A stretch of 38,981 nt of DNA from Deltaproteobacteria bacterium (GTDB lineage Bacteria; Myxococcota_A; Polyangia; JAAYKL01): NCBI GenBank assembly GCA_016937015.1, contig JAFGWT010000141.1, positions 1 to 38,981 on the forward strand, read 5' to 3'. Positions 23,320 to 32,767 of this stretch are shown here, in pieces (the stretch's first letter is position 1; each line of letters starts with the position of its first letter). The notes beneath the pieces were generated by a model, which saw nothing but the letters and a program-made list of their open reading frames with translations, made no database searches and had not been told where the DNA came from. A program made the position numbers and the translations under genes.

Positions 23320-25149
23320 AGATTTAGATACTGTAATTTCAGAAGCAAAATAGATGCTGACCAGTGTACCACGTCCAGGTTCAGATTCTATAGTCATTTT
23401 TGCTTCATGCTCGTCCACAATGCGTTCGACAGTGGTTAGGCCAATGCCCCGATTGCCTCGTCCAGGCGGGTGGGTGGTGAAAAAGGGGTCCACCGCCTTC
23501 AATCGGGTTGCCTCATCCATGCCACAGCCGTTGTCTTCGATGGATAGCTGTACAGCACCTGCGTCTATTTTTTTAACTGTAAGCAGAATCTGACCGCCGG
23601 ATTTTGTTTCCACAGCGTTCAGGGCATTATCAATCAACGACGTGGTCACAAGCTGTAAATCGCGCTCGATGCCGTAGACGGTAACGTCATCATCCTTGTG
23701 CTTCCACGCCACCTCAACTCCCCTTTCCTTAAATCTCTCCAGATAAAAATCAACCGATCGGACAAGGATTTTCTCAAGGGAGACAGGCAGCATTCGCTCC
23801 CCCCACTGGGCCTGAGAAAACCGAAGCAGATCATCGACCACCTGTGCCACCCGTCTTGAATTATTAACGATATCTGTAAGGATTTTCCGATAGGTTGGAT
23901 TGTCTTCAAGCTCCTGAAGCAAAAACTGTGCGTTCCCCACCACCCCGGTAAGCGGATTGTTTATCTCGTGGGCCACCCCTGCGCCAAGCTCACCCAGCGC
24001 AGCCAGCTTCTGGGTTTTGATAATCTGCTCCTGCGCCTCTTTGAGGGCCTTTGTTTTTTCGTCAACCCGGCGATGAAGCTCCCTGTTCCAGGTATGAATT
24101 TCATCGACCATCCGATTGAAAGTTCTCGACAACTCACCAATTTCATCCCGTGAAAAAACATCAATTTTACGATTGTAATTGCCGTCTGCCACCTGCCGCG
24201 ACACCTCCGCCAGAGTGTCAAGCGGAGCGGTGATGCCTTTCGCCAACACAAAGCCGCCGCCAACGGCGACCATCAGACAAATCGCCATCCAAATAAGCAG
24301 CAGTTTTCGGATTTGGTAAAAGCGGTGCAGCGCCGCTTCTTTGGAAAATCGATAGAACAGCCGCCAACCAGTTACCGGAATCTGCTCCTGGATTAGAAAA
24401 TACCCGCCGGAATGGTCGGAATGTTCAGTAATACTGCGTTTCTTCAGGGGCATGTCCATTTTTGATGCGACAAAATCACGCTGAAAAGATCCACCGCCGC
24501 AGACAAATGAGCCTTTCCCATCGGCCAGCACCGACTCCGACACATAGCCCGTTTGGGATTCGGTTTCCCCCATCACCCCACAGAGATCCCCCAGAGAAAC
24601 GCCAATCGCCAGCACCCAGTGGCGGGCATCGTCAGCGACGACGGACTTGGTGATCACCACGCGGGGGTCACCCGCTGTTGAATAATACACAGGCCCCATT
24701 GCCAAATCGACTTTCAACGCCGTTTTCAGTGGTACATTCCTGGCAAATTCATTGAGCTCCGCATCGCTGACAAAGGGGCGGCGCTGATTTTCCGTAATAT
24801 TTTTGCTGGGGTGATATGGCGGGACGACCGCTTTTCCGTTGTCGTCCAGCAATGCCACAACAGTTGCAAATGACAGCTGATTGTATGCAATACTGAGCGC
24901 CTGAGGCAATTCCTGAACTGAGAAGTTCTCAAACGGCACCGCGTCCACGACCATCGTCACAACTTCAAGCATCCATAAGATTCGGTCATTCGTGCGCCCG
25001 GCCAGTTGCTCGGTTTCATTTTCGGCCCGCTCCCGCACAGTGGTGGAGAAATCCCTCACCAGGATTTGATCCGCAAAGATATAGCTGACAGACAGGGGAA
25101 CAATGGCGCCTAAGATGAGCAACAGGAGTATCTTTGTGCGAATCTTCAT
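23317..25149 (-). CDS. Membrane sensor histidine kinase (extracytoplasmic sensor, HAMP, HisKA, HATPase)
   Basis: This is a 610-residue inner-membrane kinase. TM1 is at about 7-27 and a periplasmic sensor, probably Cache-like, at about 30-280 (FATVVALLDDNGKAVVP, VLAIGVSLGDLCG). TM2 is at about 283-303, followed by a HAMP domain (ITAPLDTLAEVSRQVADGNY, DEIGELSRTFNRMVDEI) and a coiled coil. HisKA has His394 in LGAGVAHEINNPLTGVVGNA. The HATPase has an N-box (LIDNALNAVE), DNGCGM and GNRGIGLTTVERIV. It is intact by motif. It lies third in the six-gene run, 176 nt behind the zinc-finger gene; that gap (25150-25325) may hold an internal promoter, though none was convincing. Confidence 0.93.
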   Translation of the reverse strand: MKIRTKILLLLILGAIVPLSVSYIFADQILVRDFSTTVRERAENETEQLAGRTNDRILWMLEVVTMVVDAVPFENFSVQELPQALSIAYNQLSFATVVALLDDNGKAVVPPYHPSKNITENQRRPFVSDAELNEFARNVPLKTALKVDLAMGPVYYSTAGDPRVVITKSVVADDARHWVLAIGVSLGDLCGVMGETESQTGYVSESVLADGKGSFVCGGGSFQRDFVASKMDMPLKKRSITEHSDHSGGYFLIQEQIPVTGWRLFYRFSKEAALHRFYQIRKLLLIWMAICLMVAVGGGFVLAKGITAPLDTLAEVSRQVADGNYNRKIDVFSRDEIGELSRTFNRMVDEIHTWNRELHRRVDEKTKALKEAQEQIIKTQKLAALGELGAGVAHEINNPLTGVVGNAQFLLQELEDNPTYRKILTDIVNNSRRVAQVVDDLLRFSQAQWGERMLPVSLEKILVRSVDFYLERFKERGVEVAWKHKDDDVTVYGIERDLQLVTTSLIDNALNAVETKSGGQILLTVKKIDAGAVQLSIEDNGCGMDEATRLKAVDPFFTTHPPGRGNRGIGLTTVERIVDEHEAKMTIESEPGRGTLVSIYFASEITVSKS

Positions 25150-25325
25150 AGGGGAATCTCTACTCCAATCTGTATTACGCTGAAACTCGGTATAAGTCGA
25201 ATTGAACCCAAAGTTCTTCTAATATGACATATTCAACCGTGAATACCAGGGAAAAACAGGGGGATGGCGGAAATTCCGTTAAGGTGTGCGATGACGGCCA
25301 ACATCCTGATATTGCAGGCCGAATT

Positions 25326-26276
25326 TTATCTGACTGCAGCAGCGGCGCGTGCGTGCACCTCAAAGCTGTGAGTGCTGTTAAAATAGGCAGGCAGTTGGTG
25401 AAAAATAACGTTGAAGGGAGTGGAGTATCCGCTTCTGATATTGCAGACTGCGGGTTTGCCGCCTCTGAGGTACAATCGTGGGATACGTTGAGCGCGGACT
25501 TTGCGAAGTCTTTTATCGGGCAGCTTAACATTACAGGGCACAACAACCGTTGACACAACGTTGCGCGAGGCGTCCAGAATGCGGCCTTCGAGCATCACCT
25601 GGGTCACATCAAATCTGGAATTATTCTGGATCTCTCCACGGATTACCCCGACTGTCCGGCCTTGCCTGACCTTCAGCGTATACCCCTTTCCCAGCGTGAT
25701 ACTCAGTTGCTGCACCAAATCAGCCGTGATCTCCGCATCCGTCTGGAGTGAAAAAGCCCGCTTAATATCCTGGTCCAATCGGTTGATTGAAAGTGACCAG
25801 CCATTCATTCCGGCAACATAGAGCACAAATCCGATGGCCAGAAACGAAATCGAGCCGGCAATGACGGCTTTTCGCGTTGCCGCCCGCCGGAAGGAGCCAA
25901 TGGCGTATTCGGACAGCACAAGCGTGTTATCCTTTTCCCATGCCTCAGCCTTCGAAACGGTTGGCCCGTCGATTTCGTCGCCCTCCACTGACCTGAACTC
26001 AAATCTCAGCCGCTGCGTTGCATCCGAACGCGTCACCGCACCTGATTCAGCACCTGATTCAGCATCTGGCACCGAATCCGGACTTATCAATTCATAATAC
26101 ACATCCTTCTGAGCCGGCATTGCGTCTTCGGGCGACGCCATTTCGACGGTCATAATAAAGATGCATTTGCACCGGACACACTTGAGTCTGTAAGGCGTTT
26201 TCTCACCAGCCGCAATAGGCAGGGACTCGAGCGGCAATTCGTAGCCGGTCTGACATCGAGGACACCGAAACCTCAT
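25326..26276 (-). CDS. MJ0042-type zinc finger / DUF3426 membrane protein
   Basis: This is a 316-residue protein. The N-terminal zinc ribbon MRFRCPRCQTGYELP...LKCVRCKCIF has two CxxC pairs, the MJ0042 pattern common in deltaproteobacteria. A charged linker with a repeated ESGA unit and a membrane helix (about 138-157, VIAGSISFLAIGFVLYVAG) follow. The C-terminal domain (about 190-300, GVIRGEIQNNSRFDVTQVML) fits DUF3426. The ATG has AGGGGG five bases upstream and stands 12 nt after the SGNH gene stop. Function is unknown; the family may sense or bind at the inner membrane. Confidence 0.85.
   Translation of the reverse strand: MRFRCPRCQTGYELPLESLPIAAGEKTPYRLKCVRCKCIFIMTVEMASPEDAMPAQKDVYYELISPDSVPDAESGAESGAVTRSDATQRLRFEFRSVEGDEIDGPTVSKAEAWEKDNTLVLSEYAIGSFRRAATRKAVIAGSISFLAIGFVLYVAGMNGWSLSINRLDQDIKRAFSLQTDAEITADLVQQLSITLGKGYTLKVRQGRTVGVIRGEIQNNSRFDVTQVMLEGRILDASRNVVSTVVVPCNVKLPDKRLRKVRAQRIPRLYLRGGKPAVCNIRSGYSTPFNVIFHQLPAYFNSTHSFEVHARAAAAVR
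26038..26061 (+). repeat. 12-bp in-frame tandem repeat
   Basis: GCACCTGATTCA occurs twice, followed by a partial third copy, encoding ESGAESGA in the linker of the zinc-finger protein on the minus strand. It is a likely slippage product. Confidence 0.65.
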
Positions 26277-26288
26277 TTTATCCCCCTG

Positions 26289-27656
26289 TTATTTTTTTCC
26301 GTAGGACTGGTATGCATGAAGCAATGCTTCGGCAAGCCAGTTTCCAATGGTTTGAGCGCCACTTTTTGTGGGGTGGATAAAATCTCCGCCCCCGAGTCCT
26401 GTGGTGACCCATTTGGCCATGCTGCCATCTCCCCCCATCGCCTCGTAGGTATCAAAAAATGCACAGCCCACATCGAAGGCCACCTGTCTCTGCGCTTGAT
26501 TCAGCCGGGCCGGCATCTTCTTTGACCCAAGGCCACCGGTCTCTTTTCTGGTCGCCTGATCGAGAGGGCCAACAACAAGACAGGATGCATTTTCGCCAGT
26601 GGCTTTCACCGTTCGAAGTATTTTAGCAAAGTCCTCGCGATATTGCTTTAGATTTAAAAATTTATTGGCCCCTTCGTTGGCCCCCATCATTAGTATAATC
26701 AATGACGGCTCCCGGTATCTCATCTCCTCCTGCCAGTGCGCCACGTCGTATCTTGCAAGGGCGGTGGCACGCGCGCCGTTAATCGCCAGGCTGTCGTAAA
26801 CGACGCCAGGTTCACCGGTTTCGAGAATCACCCCAAACAGACGCAACAGGCCGTCGTTGTTGGATAATATCCGCAATCGGGATTGCCCCAGCTTAACCTG
26901 TATTTTCTCGTGACGCACTTTCTTAACTGGCCCATCGGTATATATCGTTTTTCGTTTTACATCATCTGTAAATACGTCAAAACTGCCACCGCCGGGCTGC
27001 TCAAGCCATGAAATATCAAACCACCGAACGACTTTGCCCTGATCGCCTTCTGTGGCGGTTTGGACCCATGCCTTGGCATTTTTGCCGCGCTGTGCCATAA
27101 AGGCAACCCCGCCCAACCCGTAAAGCCCATCCTTCAGTGGGGCAGACGTGAATGGTCGAATGTGCCACTTATCCTGGGTAGCCCCCTGTTCAACCCCCAA
27201 ATGGTGATACCATTGCCAGGGGCGGGTGAGCAAAACGAATCCATGACCGGCATCACCAAATTTTCGCTGAAGCACGTATCTGACTCTCCCGGAAAGTTCG
27301 TCGGTGGTGAGAATGGAATCTCCGTAGTGGAGAATGCGCACGGGCTTGTTTCGCCGGCCATAGGCCAGGTCCCGCAAAGACATGGCGAACGCAGAAATAT
27401 CGGATTCATTTGCAAATTCAATTTCCTGATGAGGTTCAGTAATCCGCTCTGCCTTAAACAGGTATTCCGCATCCGTTTCCAAAGGAGAAATGGCTTTGGC
27501 GGAAAATATCTGTGTTTCGGTTGGCGCCCTGTCGGCCGGATGCCATCGATTTCCCAAAAAATAGATATTAGCCAAAAAAGCAGCTGCGCCCAATATCGTA
27601 AACCAGAAAACAGACCACACTGATTTAATCGGATATTGTACCTTTTCGTTCCACAT
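26289..27656 (-). CDS. Membrane-anchored SGNH (GDSL-like) hydrolase
   Basis: This is a 455-residue protein with one N-terminal membrane helix (about 13-33, VWSVFWFTILGAAAFLANIY) and an outer catalytic part. SGNH blocks: I is VRILHYGDSIL with nucleophile Ser114; II is probably the Gly of the LAINGARATAL stretch; III is the Asn of IILMMGANEG; V is GGDFIHPTKSG with Asp425 and His428. Such enzymes often add or remove acetyl groups on cell-wall or secreted glycans. The middle (about 150-290) is a beta-rich insertion. It heads the six-gene minus-strand run; the 416-nt divergent gap lies upstream. The substrate cannot be told from sequence. Confidence 0.85.
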   Translation of the reverse strand: MWNEKVQYPIKSVWSVFWFTILGAAAFLANIYFLGNRWHPADRAPTETQIFSAKAISPLETDAEYLFKAERITEPHQEIEFANESDISAFAMSLRDLAYGRRNKPVRILHYGDSILTTDELSGRVRYVLQRKFGDAGHGFVLLTRPWQWYHHLGVEQGATQDKWHIRPFTSAPLKDGLYGLGGVAFMAQRGKNAKAWVQTATEGDQGKVVRWFDISWLEQPGGGSFDVFTDDVKRKTIYTDGPVKKVRHEKIQVKLGQSRLRILSNNDGLLRLFGVILETGEPGVVYDSLAINGARATALARYDVAHWQEEMRYREPSLIILMMGANEGANKFLNLKQYREDFAKILRTVKATGENASCLVVGPLDQATRKETGGLGSKKMPARLNQAQRQVAFDVGCAFFDTYEAMGGDGSMAKWVTTGLGGGDFIHPTKSGAQTIGNWLAEALLHAYQSYGKK

Positions 27657-28072
27657 TTTGTCTTTTCACCAATATTTTCAGCTATCTATCGCCGGATAAG
27701 TATTTTTTTTTCAAGTGACCCGCTGAATACCGAAATTTTGTTGAATTGCACGAAAAAGTAAAGGCAATTGTCAATACGGTGGATGATTCATCCGTCACTG
27801 CCAGCCTCTGCCAGTTTTAAATTCACACGCCAAAACACTGCGCATCCGAACAGAAGACGTTCATTCGCATATATTCAATGTAAACACGTTTACAACTTAA
27901 AAATATAAATATTAACGTGGCCTTAGATTAAATTCGGTCATATGTCACTTTATATCAGAATACTATGCAGGTATCCGCGAGCACCATGGCGGCGCCAAAC
28001 ACAACTGGCATTGCATTGTTGCACGGTTGCACCTAATCCGATAATAAGTAAGCTTAAAAAGATTCAAAAAAA
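27657..28072. other. Divergent intergenic region, AT-rich
   Basis: 416 nt without a gene between two divergent units, the SGNH-led run and the hybrid kinase. It is AT-rich, with a T-run near 27702-27711 and a clear palindrome at 27879-27894. No RNA gene was recognised. Promoters for both sides must lie here, but no convincing -35/-10 pair stands out. Confidence 0.6.
27879..27894. promoter_or_regulatory. Palindromic operator candidate TGTAAAC-AC-GTTTACA
   Basis: Perfect 7-bp inverted repeat with a 2-nt spacer in the divergent gap, about 180 nt before the hybrid kinase start and about 220 nt before the SGNH start. The shape recalls LacI-family operators. No LacI-type regulator is encoded in the window. 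Confidence 0.45.
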
Positions 28073-29872
28073 ATGATTTTCAAAAACAGCCATGACAGTG
28101 AATTCGTACGGGAGCCCGTTCAGGGCCGATGGGGGGCAACCATCCGATTTTCGATAATTTCCCTCTGGGCGATTTATCTGATTATCAAATATTTTTACAG
28201 CTGCGAGATCTGGCTCCCGATGGTGGCCTATGCGCTGGTGTCACTGGTTTTGCTAATCATCCCCACGGCCTTTTCCAGAAATGTATTGGCCAGAATTTTT
28301 CCGGTTGTCGTCGACACCCTGTTTTTAAGTTATGTGGTTCACTTATTTGGCAGTACCACCTCCCAAATCTCGGTTTATTACGTGCTGTTGCTGATAGGGT
28401 ATCACGTCACTGGAGTCGCCCCGGTGCGGCGCGCCGCTCTGGCCCTCGCCATCACCAGCTACGGGGCAGTGATTCTGCTCGAAGCACTGGAGGTTGTGCC
28501 TCGCTACACGGCCACTAATCAACATGGCGCTCTGCTGCCCGTATCCGAATCAATTTCATCGTTTCTCAAAGTGGCTATCGCCATTGGTGGGTCGTACCTG
28601 TTCCTGTCTGTTGCCACTCGAAAGATTGACAAATTCATTGCGACCGAAAAGCAGCTCAGAGAAGCGACGCGAATCAGTCAGGCCCAAACCCAGGATTTGC
28701 AAAAGCAGATTGAGTCCGCTCAGCGACTTGAGAGCCTCGGACGACTGGCCGGAGGGGTGGCTCACGATTTTAATAATCTGCTGACTGGCATCCTGACCAA
28801 CTCGCAGTTTTTAAAGGATGCCCTCAAAGGCAATGAACGCAGCCTGGAAGATGTGGAAAAAATCATATTCGCTACCCGACAGGCTTCGGTGTTAACCAGC
28901 CAGCTGCTCACTTTCGGCAGAAAGCAGGTGGTGCGTCCCCGAATACTCAATCTCAACAAAATCATCATGGAATCCCATGGGGCAATCTGCGGCGCTATCG
29001 GGCCCCAGATAGCATTGAACCAGCAACTGAATCTGGATTTAGGCAATCTGAAAGCCGATGCCGCGCTGATTAAACAGGTACTGCTGAATCTGGTGGTCAA
29101 TGCGCGCGATGCCATGCCCAACGGGGGAACACTTACAATTCAAACAGAGAACATGGAGATTACGCAGACGAATTTTAAGGATTTTCCCGACTTGTCACTC
29201 GGCTCCCACATACAGCTTGTCATTGCCGATACCGGAAAAGGGATTGCCCCAGAGGATATCGAGAAAATATTTGACCCGTTCTTCACGACCAAACACGGTG
29301 AACACGCCACAGGACTGGGGTTATCGAGTGTCTATGGGGTGGTTCGCCAGGCCAATGGGCACGTGGATGCCAGTTCTGAGCCAGGAAAAGGCACATCCAT
29401 TCGGATTCTGTTCCCCCGGGTATTTGAATCGGCAACCGTTAATACAGCTCCGCAACCGATCATTTCAGCAACGACAGAAACGATTCTGCTGGTTGAGGAC
29501 GAAGAAATGGTCCGAAGCAGCGTCGAGCGGATTTTAAAACGCCACAATTACAATGTTCTGTCTGCGGCCAGCGGCGAAGAAGCGATGGATGTTTTTGCCG
29601 GCTCTGCCGACCACATCAGCTTAATACTCACTGATGTGATTATGACCGGCATCACTGGAGAAGCACTGGCGGATCACATTCACCAGACCCACCCTCACCT
29701 GCCGGTGCTGTTTATGTCGGGGTACACCGAAGACGCAATATCCAACCAGGGGATTCTGAAGGAAGGCACAGCTTTTATCCCAAAACCTTTCAGTTCGGAC
29801 GAACTGCTGGTCGCTGTGGCCCAAACCCTCAAGCGGGCAGGCAAAAACATGGAACAATCCACAGGAAATTGA
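28073..29872 (+). CDS. Hybrid histidine kinase with membrane sensor and C-terminal receiver
   Basis: This is a 599-residue inner-membrane protein. The N-terminal part (about 23-182) has five or six hydrophobic helices and no large outer loop. Then come a coiled coil (about 188-220), HisKA with His231 in RLAGGVAHDFNNLLTGILTN, and HATPase_c (N-box LLNLVVNARDAM, DTGKGI, ATGLGLSSVYG). The receiver, about 472-590, has ILLVEDEEMV, phospho-acceptor Asp521 in LILTDVIM and Lys571 in FIPKPF. GGVAHDFNN is the NtrB-like variant common in such kinases. There is no phosphotransfer domain, so the receiver may be regulatory or pass phosphate to another protein. No strong Shine-Dalgarno is present. Confidence 0.93.
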   Translation: MIFKNSHDSEFVREPVQGRWGATIRFSIISLWAIYLIIKYFYSCEIWLPMVAYALVSLVLLIIPTAFSRNVLARIFPVVVDTLFLSYVVHLFGSTTSQISVYYVLLLIGYHVTGVAPVRRAALALAITSYGAVILLEALEVVPRYTATNQHGALLPVSESISSFLKVAIAIGGSYLFLSVATRKIDKFIATEKQLREATRISQAQTQDLQKQIESAQRLESLGRLAGGVAHDFNNLLTGILTNSQFLKDALKGNERSLEDVEKIIFATRQASVLTSQLLTFGRKQVVRPRILNLNKIIMESHGAICGAIGPQIALNQQLNLDLGNLKADAALIKQVLLNLVVNARDAMPNGGTLTIQTENMEITQTNFKDFPDLSLGSHIQLVIADTGKGIAPEDIEKIFDPFFTTKHGEHATGLGLSSVYGVVRQANGHVDASSEPGKGTSIRILFPRVFESATVNTAPQPIISATTETILLVEDEEMVRSSVERILKRHNYNVLSAASGEEAMDVFAGSADHISLILTDVIMTGITGEALADHIHQTHPHLPVLFMSGYTEDAISNQGILKEGTAFIPKPFSSDELLVAVAQTLKRAGKNMEQSTGN

Positions 29873-30033
29873 CTTCATCGCATATTTCCCAGCAATTTTT
29901 GGTTACTCAATTTATACTGGACGACCAAAACCCATTGCGTCATGGCAGACTGTTGCGTACTATGACAAAACACGCAATACGTGGAACATCAGGAAAATCA
30001 ACCGGTTATCCGGTTAATACATTGGAGGACGCA

Positions 30034-30978
30034 ATGATTTACAAAACCGTCACCGTTTGTGCGCTATCGGCGTTGTTCCTAACCATCGGATGCGGCGCCC
30101 CCTACGCCACAATGCAAAAAACCGGCTTAAATTACAGAGACTACCGTGTTGGCGTGGTGTCTATTTCAGAATACAAACCCAGATTTCTCGAATCCAACTG
30201 GGAGGTCGCAAACTGGCTGGAGCGCGCCGCCGATAAAACATGGCAGCGAAAGGACATCCCGCTGTACAAGGGGCCGGTATTCGTGGACCGCTATGGCGCC
30301 GGAGACCCACGCAAGGTTAAAAACTATTATTCAGAACTGGTCCTGGATCACGACGGCAGTCTGTCCACGCTCACTGTCGATGTAACCAGTGCATCAGCCC
30401 GCGAGCGGAATATATCAATGGACGACATCTACCAGACATTCGTTGACAACATGGCCGCCGGGGAACCATGGTATGCGGGAAAGCGCTTTGAAAAAGCGAC
30501 TGTGGACAAACAGGCAAAAATCACAATGCTCAATTCACAGGTCATTCGAATTATGGATTTCGATGCCATCATCGGCTACGTCGACCGCAACGAATTCGAT
30601 TCGGATGCGCCCAATGCCGACATGCGGTACGCCATCTTTTTGCTCCGCCTCACCGATGTTGGCGGTACAAACCGCACAGAAAGTCTGCAGGGAGAAAAAG
30701 AAAAGATCCCCGCTATTCTCAGCGTGATTCTCGAATCGGAGCCGGAATATTTCAATTCCCTGGTTGATGACTTCTACAGTCTTCTCAAACAGCTTCGTAT
30801 CAACGGCAAGGAATTCGATGTGGATTACGTAAGCACCAGCGACCGGCCAGTGGCGCCGGAACCCTGCGATGCCAAAATGGCCAAAAAGGAAGGCAAAGCC
30901 TGCCCCGAAACACCCACCCGGGATACCAGTGGCGAAGACTTTGTCTCGCCGAAAGGTGGGACAAAAAAGAAGAAGTAA
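30034..30978 (+). CDS. Hypothetical lipoprotein
   Basis: I start at ATG 30034, where TTGGAGGAC lies just upstream and a lipoprotein signal begins (YKTVTVCALSALFLTIGCG, lipobox LTIGC). The frame is open further upstream without such features. The 314-residue product has a mixed alpha/beta body of unknown family (VGVVSISEYKPRFLESNWEV, VTSASARERNISMDDIYQTF, ILSVILESEPEYFNSLVDDF). It ends in a Lys-rich tail (SPKGGTKKKK). Likely periplasmic or on the inner face of the outer membrane. It follows the hybrid kinase by 161 nt on the same strand; a functional link is unproven. Confidence 0.78.
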   Translation: MIYKTVTVCALSALFLTIGCGAPYATMQKTGLNYRDYRVGVVSISEYKPRFLESNWEVANWLERAADKTWQRKDIPLYKGPVFVDRYGAGDPRKVKNYYSELVLDHDGSLSTLTVDVTSASARERNISMDDIYQTFVDNMAAGEPWYAGKRFEKATVDKQAKITMLNSQVIRIMDFDAIIGYVDRNEFDSDAPNADMRYAIFLLRLTDVGGTNRTESLQGEKEKIPAILSVILESEPEYFNSLVDDFYSLLKQLRINGKEFDVDYVSTSDRPVAPEPCDAKMAKKEGKACPETPTRDTSGEDFVSPKGGTKKKK

Positions 30979-31087
30979 AAGAGACCCGGGAAAAAGGGAC
31001 TCCAGTAGACTTTCAGCCTGGATTCTCTGCCAGGTTGGGCATGGGCCCCTTCACTTCTGTTTAACTATTTGCCTTGGGACTTTGAAG

Positions 31088-31723
31088 TTACGGACACTGT
31101 TTGCCGCAAACGGTTGTTTTACCGTCCGAGCAAATCTGCAAATCCCCTGACGCACACTGCGAAATCCAACAGCGATTCTCGACACCCAATGTGCCCGCTG
31201 GGCAGGCCATCTCACAGACTGCACCCGGACCGCAAACCGCGTTGCAGTCATTATCGATGCAGTTAAACATACAGTTGCTGCCAGGACCGCAACTGCAGGT
31301 ACCATTGGCACATTCGCCATCGCATTGTCCGTTGTTGCCATCGCAATTCACATGGCAGGGCCCAGACTTGCATCGAAAACTGCAGTTGCTGCCCGATGAA
31401 CAGTTGCAGCTACCGTTCCAGCATTCCCCGGCACAAAACGAATTCCCTTCGCAGTTGACGTGACAGGGACCGGATGGGCAATAGAACTCGCAGGATGCAC
31501 CGGGCCCACAGGTGCATTCGCTATTGGCACACTCCGCAACGCAATGGGTGCCACCGTCGTCGCATACCGCCTCACAGGGCGGCGCAATGCACACCATATC
31601 GCAATCATCACCATGCAGACACAGGCAAAGCCCGTTCCGGCACGCCACATCGCGATGATCTCTGCAACCATTCGCAACAGTGATCACAACAACGAAAAAA
31701 ACCATTTTCCACGTCAATCGCAT
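31088..31723 (-). CDS. Cysteine-repeat lipoprotein (about 20% Cys)
   Basis: The start at 31723 has GGAGG upstream and begins a lipoprotein signal (MRLTWKMVFFVVVITVANGC). The mature part, about 192 residues, contains 39 cysteines by my count, nearly all spaced by two to six residues. Similar units recur: CEFYCPSGPCHVNCEG, CSFRCKSGPCHVNCDG and CMFNCIDNDCNAVCGP, each followed by a CxGEC-xxGxC(N/S)C or related stretch. No enzyme family is recognised. A small disulfide-rich surface protein is most likely; metal binding is possible. It would need strong oxidative folding, for which the CPHC lipoprotein at 17.4 kb is a candidate. The next gene upstream is another Cys-rich lipoprotein. Confidence 0.8.
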   Translation of the reverse strand: MRLTWKMVFFVVVITVANGCRDHRDVACRNGLCLCLHGDDCDMVCIAPPCEAVCDDGGTHCVAECANSECTCGPGASCEFYCPSGPCHVNCEGNSFCAGECWNGSCNCSSGSNCSFRCKSGPCHVNCDGNNGQCDGECANGTCSCGPGSNCMFNCIDNDCNAVCGPGAVCEMACPAGTLGVENRCWISQCASGDLQICSDGKTTVCGKQCP

Positions 31724-31852
31724 TTCCGCCTCCAGTCTGGGAACATAAATGACGATCCGTGATAAATTCAACAGAATTTCGTTAAACCAAACAATTATTA
31801 AAAAATGGAAAAAATGGAACAGTGGCAATATGTTCAAATTTAACAGTGCTCA

Positions 31853-32767
31853 TCAGTAAAGTGGCGAGTACTCATCGCAACTGGCCGATCCCGCGTCAGG
31901 GAGACATGAAATTTCGCACGCATCACAGTAGATGCACTGGCGCTGGTCCCAGAATAAGGACGCCACCGATTCAGAGACCCGTCCCAGACATTTTTCCTGT
32001 CTCTTTGACCAGTCATCGAAGATCCACGAATCATCGAAGCATTCCTGCAAAGCCCAGCACTCGGGATCCGCGTAGCACTTTTGCACCCAGGGCGTACACG
32101 GTCCACCCCAGGCCGCCCATGAATAACAAGCGATCTCTCCCGCTTCGGCATCCTCATCATAGCATGACGCATCCGGCGAATTGATCTCTTTTTCATTCAC
32201 GCAAATGTGAAATTCATCAGGTCTTTTGCCGGCACACGATATTGGACAGGCATCGCATACCACGCATTTGGATATCTCCTGAAACAGCGCGATGGCCGCC
32301 GGTAAGGTATCGAGGGACATTTGACAATTCGCGCAGCAGGAAATCCATTCATCCCCCTCCAGACACCCGTCGCCGTTGCAGCAATCCCGCAAAATGCAGG
32401 AGCGATAGCGATCACAGCCGGTTTCCCCGGAGTCTTCTCTGCAGCGATGGTCAGCGTCTTCACACTGATTTTCAAGCGCACACTCCCAGCACCCGTGACC
32501 ATAGCAGTCCACTTCACTGCCATCGCAGAACACATCCTCATCGCTGGCGTCGTGGTCTCCATCACCGGAGTCGTGCTCTCCATCGCCGATGTTTTGCTCT
32601 CCATCGCCGGAGTCGTCGTCATCGCCGGAGTCGTCGGCTTCGTCTTCGGTCACGTCGTTGTCGTCGTCGTAAACGTCCCAGGAATCCACGGGTTGACTCA
32701 TCGCACAACCGGCGGCGCCACACAACCAAAACACTCTCATCCACACCCATTTGATATTCAAATTCAT
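31853..32767 (-). CDS. Asp-rich, Cys-rich lipoprotein
   Basis: This is a 304-residue protein with a lipoprotein signal (MRVFWLCGAAGC, lipidated Cys21). A strongly acidic linker, about 28-78, is built of DSGDGE/DDDDSGD-like units. The rest is a Cys-rich domain of paired motifs: CYGHGCWECALENQC, CILRDCCNGDGC, CCANCQMS, CVVCDACPISC and later CIYCDACEISC. The last two are alike (C-x2-CDAC-x2-SC), pointing to an internal duplication (about 165-220 and 265-304). No family is recognised. AAAGGATG precedes the ATG. It is probably exposed on the cell surface on its acidic stalk, like its neighbours. Confidence 0.78.
   Translation of the reverse strand: MNLNIKWVWMRVFWLCGAAGCAMSQPVDSWDVYDDDNDVTEDEADDSGDDDDSGDGEQNIGDGEHDSGDGDHDASDEDVFCDGSEVDCYGHGCWECALENQCEDADHRCREDSGETGCDRYRSCILRDCCNGDGCLEGDEWISCCANCQMSLDTLPAAIALFQEISKCVVCDACPISCAGKRPDEFHICVNEKEINSPDASCYDEDAEAGEIACYSWAAWGGPCTPWVQKCYADPECWALQECFDDSWIFDDWSKRQEKCLGRVSESVASLFWDQRQCIYCDACEISCLPDAGSASCDEYSPLY

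Noticed and set aside
25224..25553. 109-residue plus-strand frame in the gap before the membrane kinase
   Set aside because: Over half of it overlaps the DUF3426 domain in antisense and it has no clear ribosome site; the gap part alone gives no family signal.
31017..31044. CCTGG...CCAGG hairpin between converging lipoprotein genes as a terminator
   Set aside because: The stem is short and no U-run follows on either strand, so there is too little support to call it.
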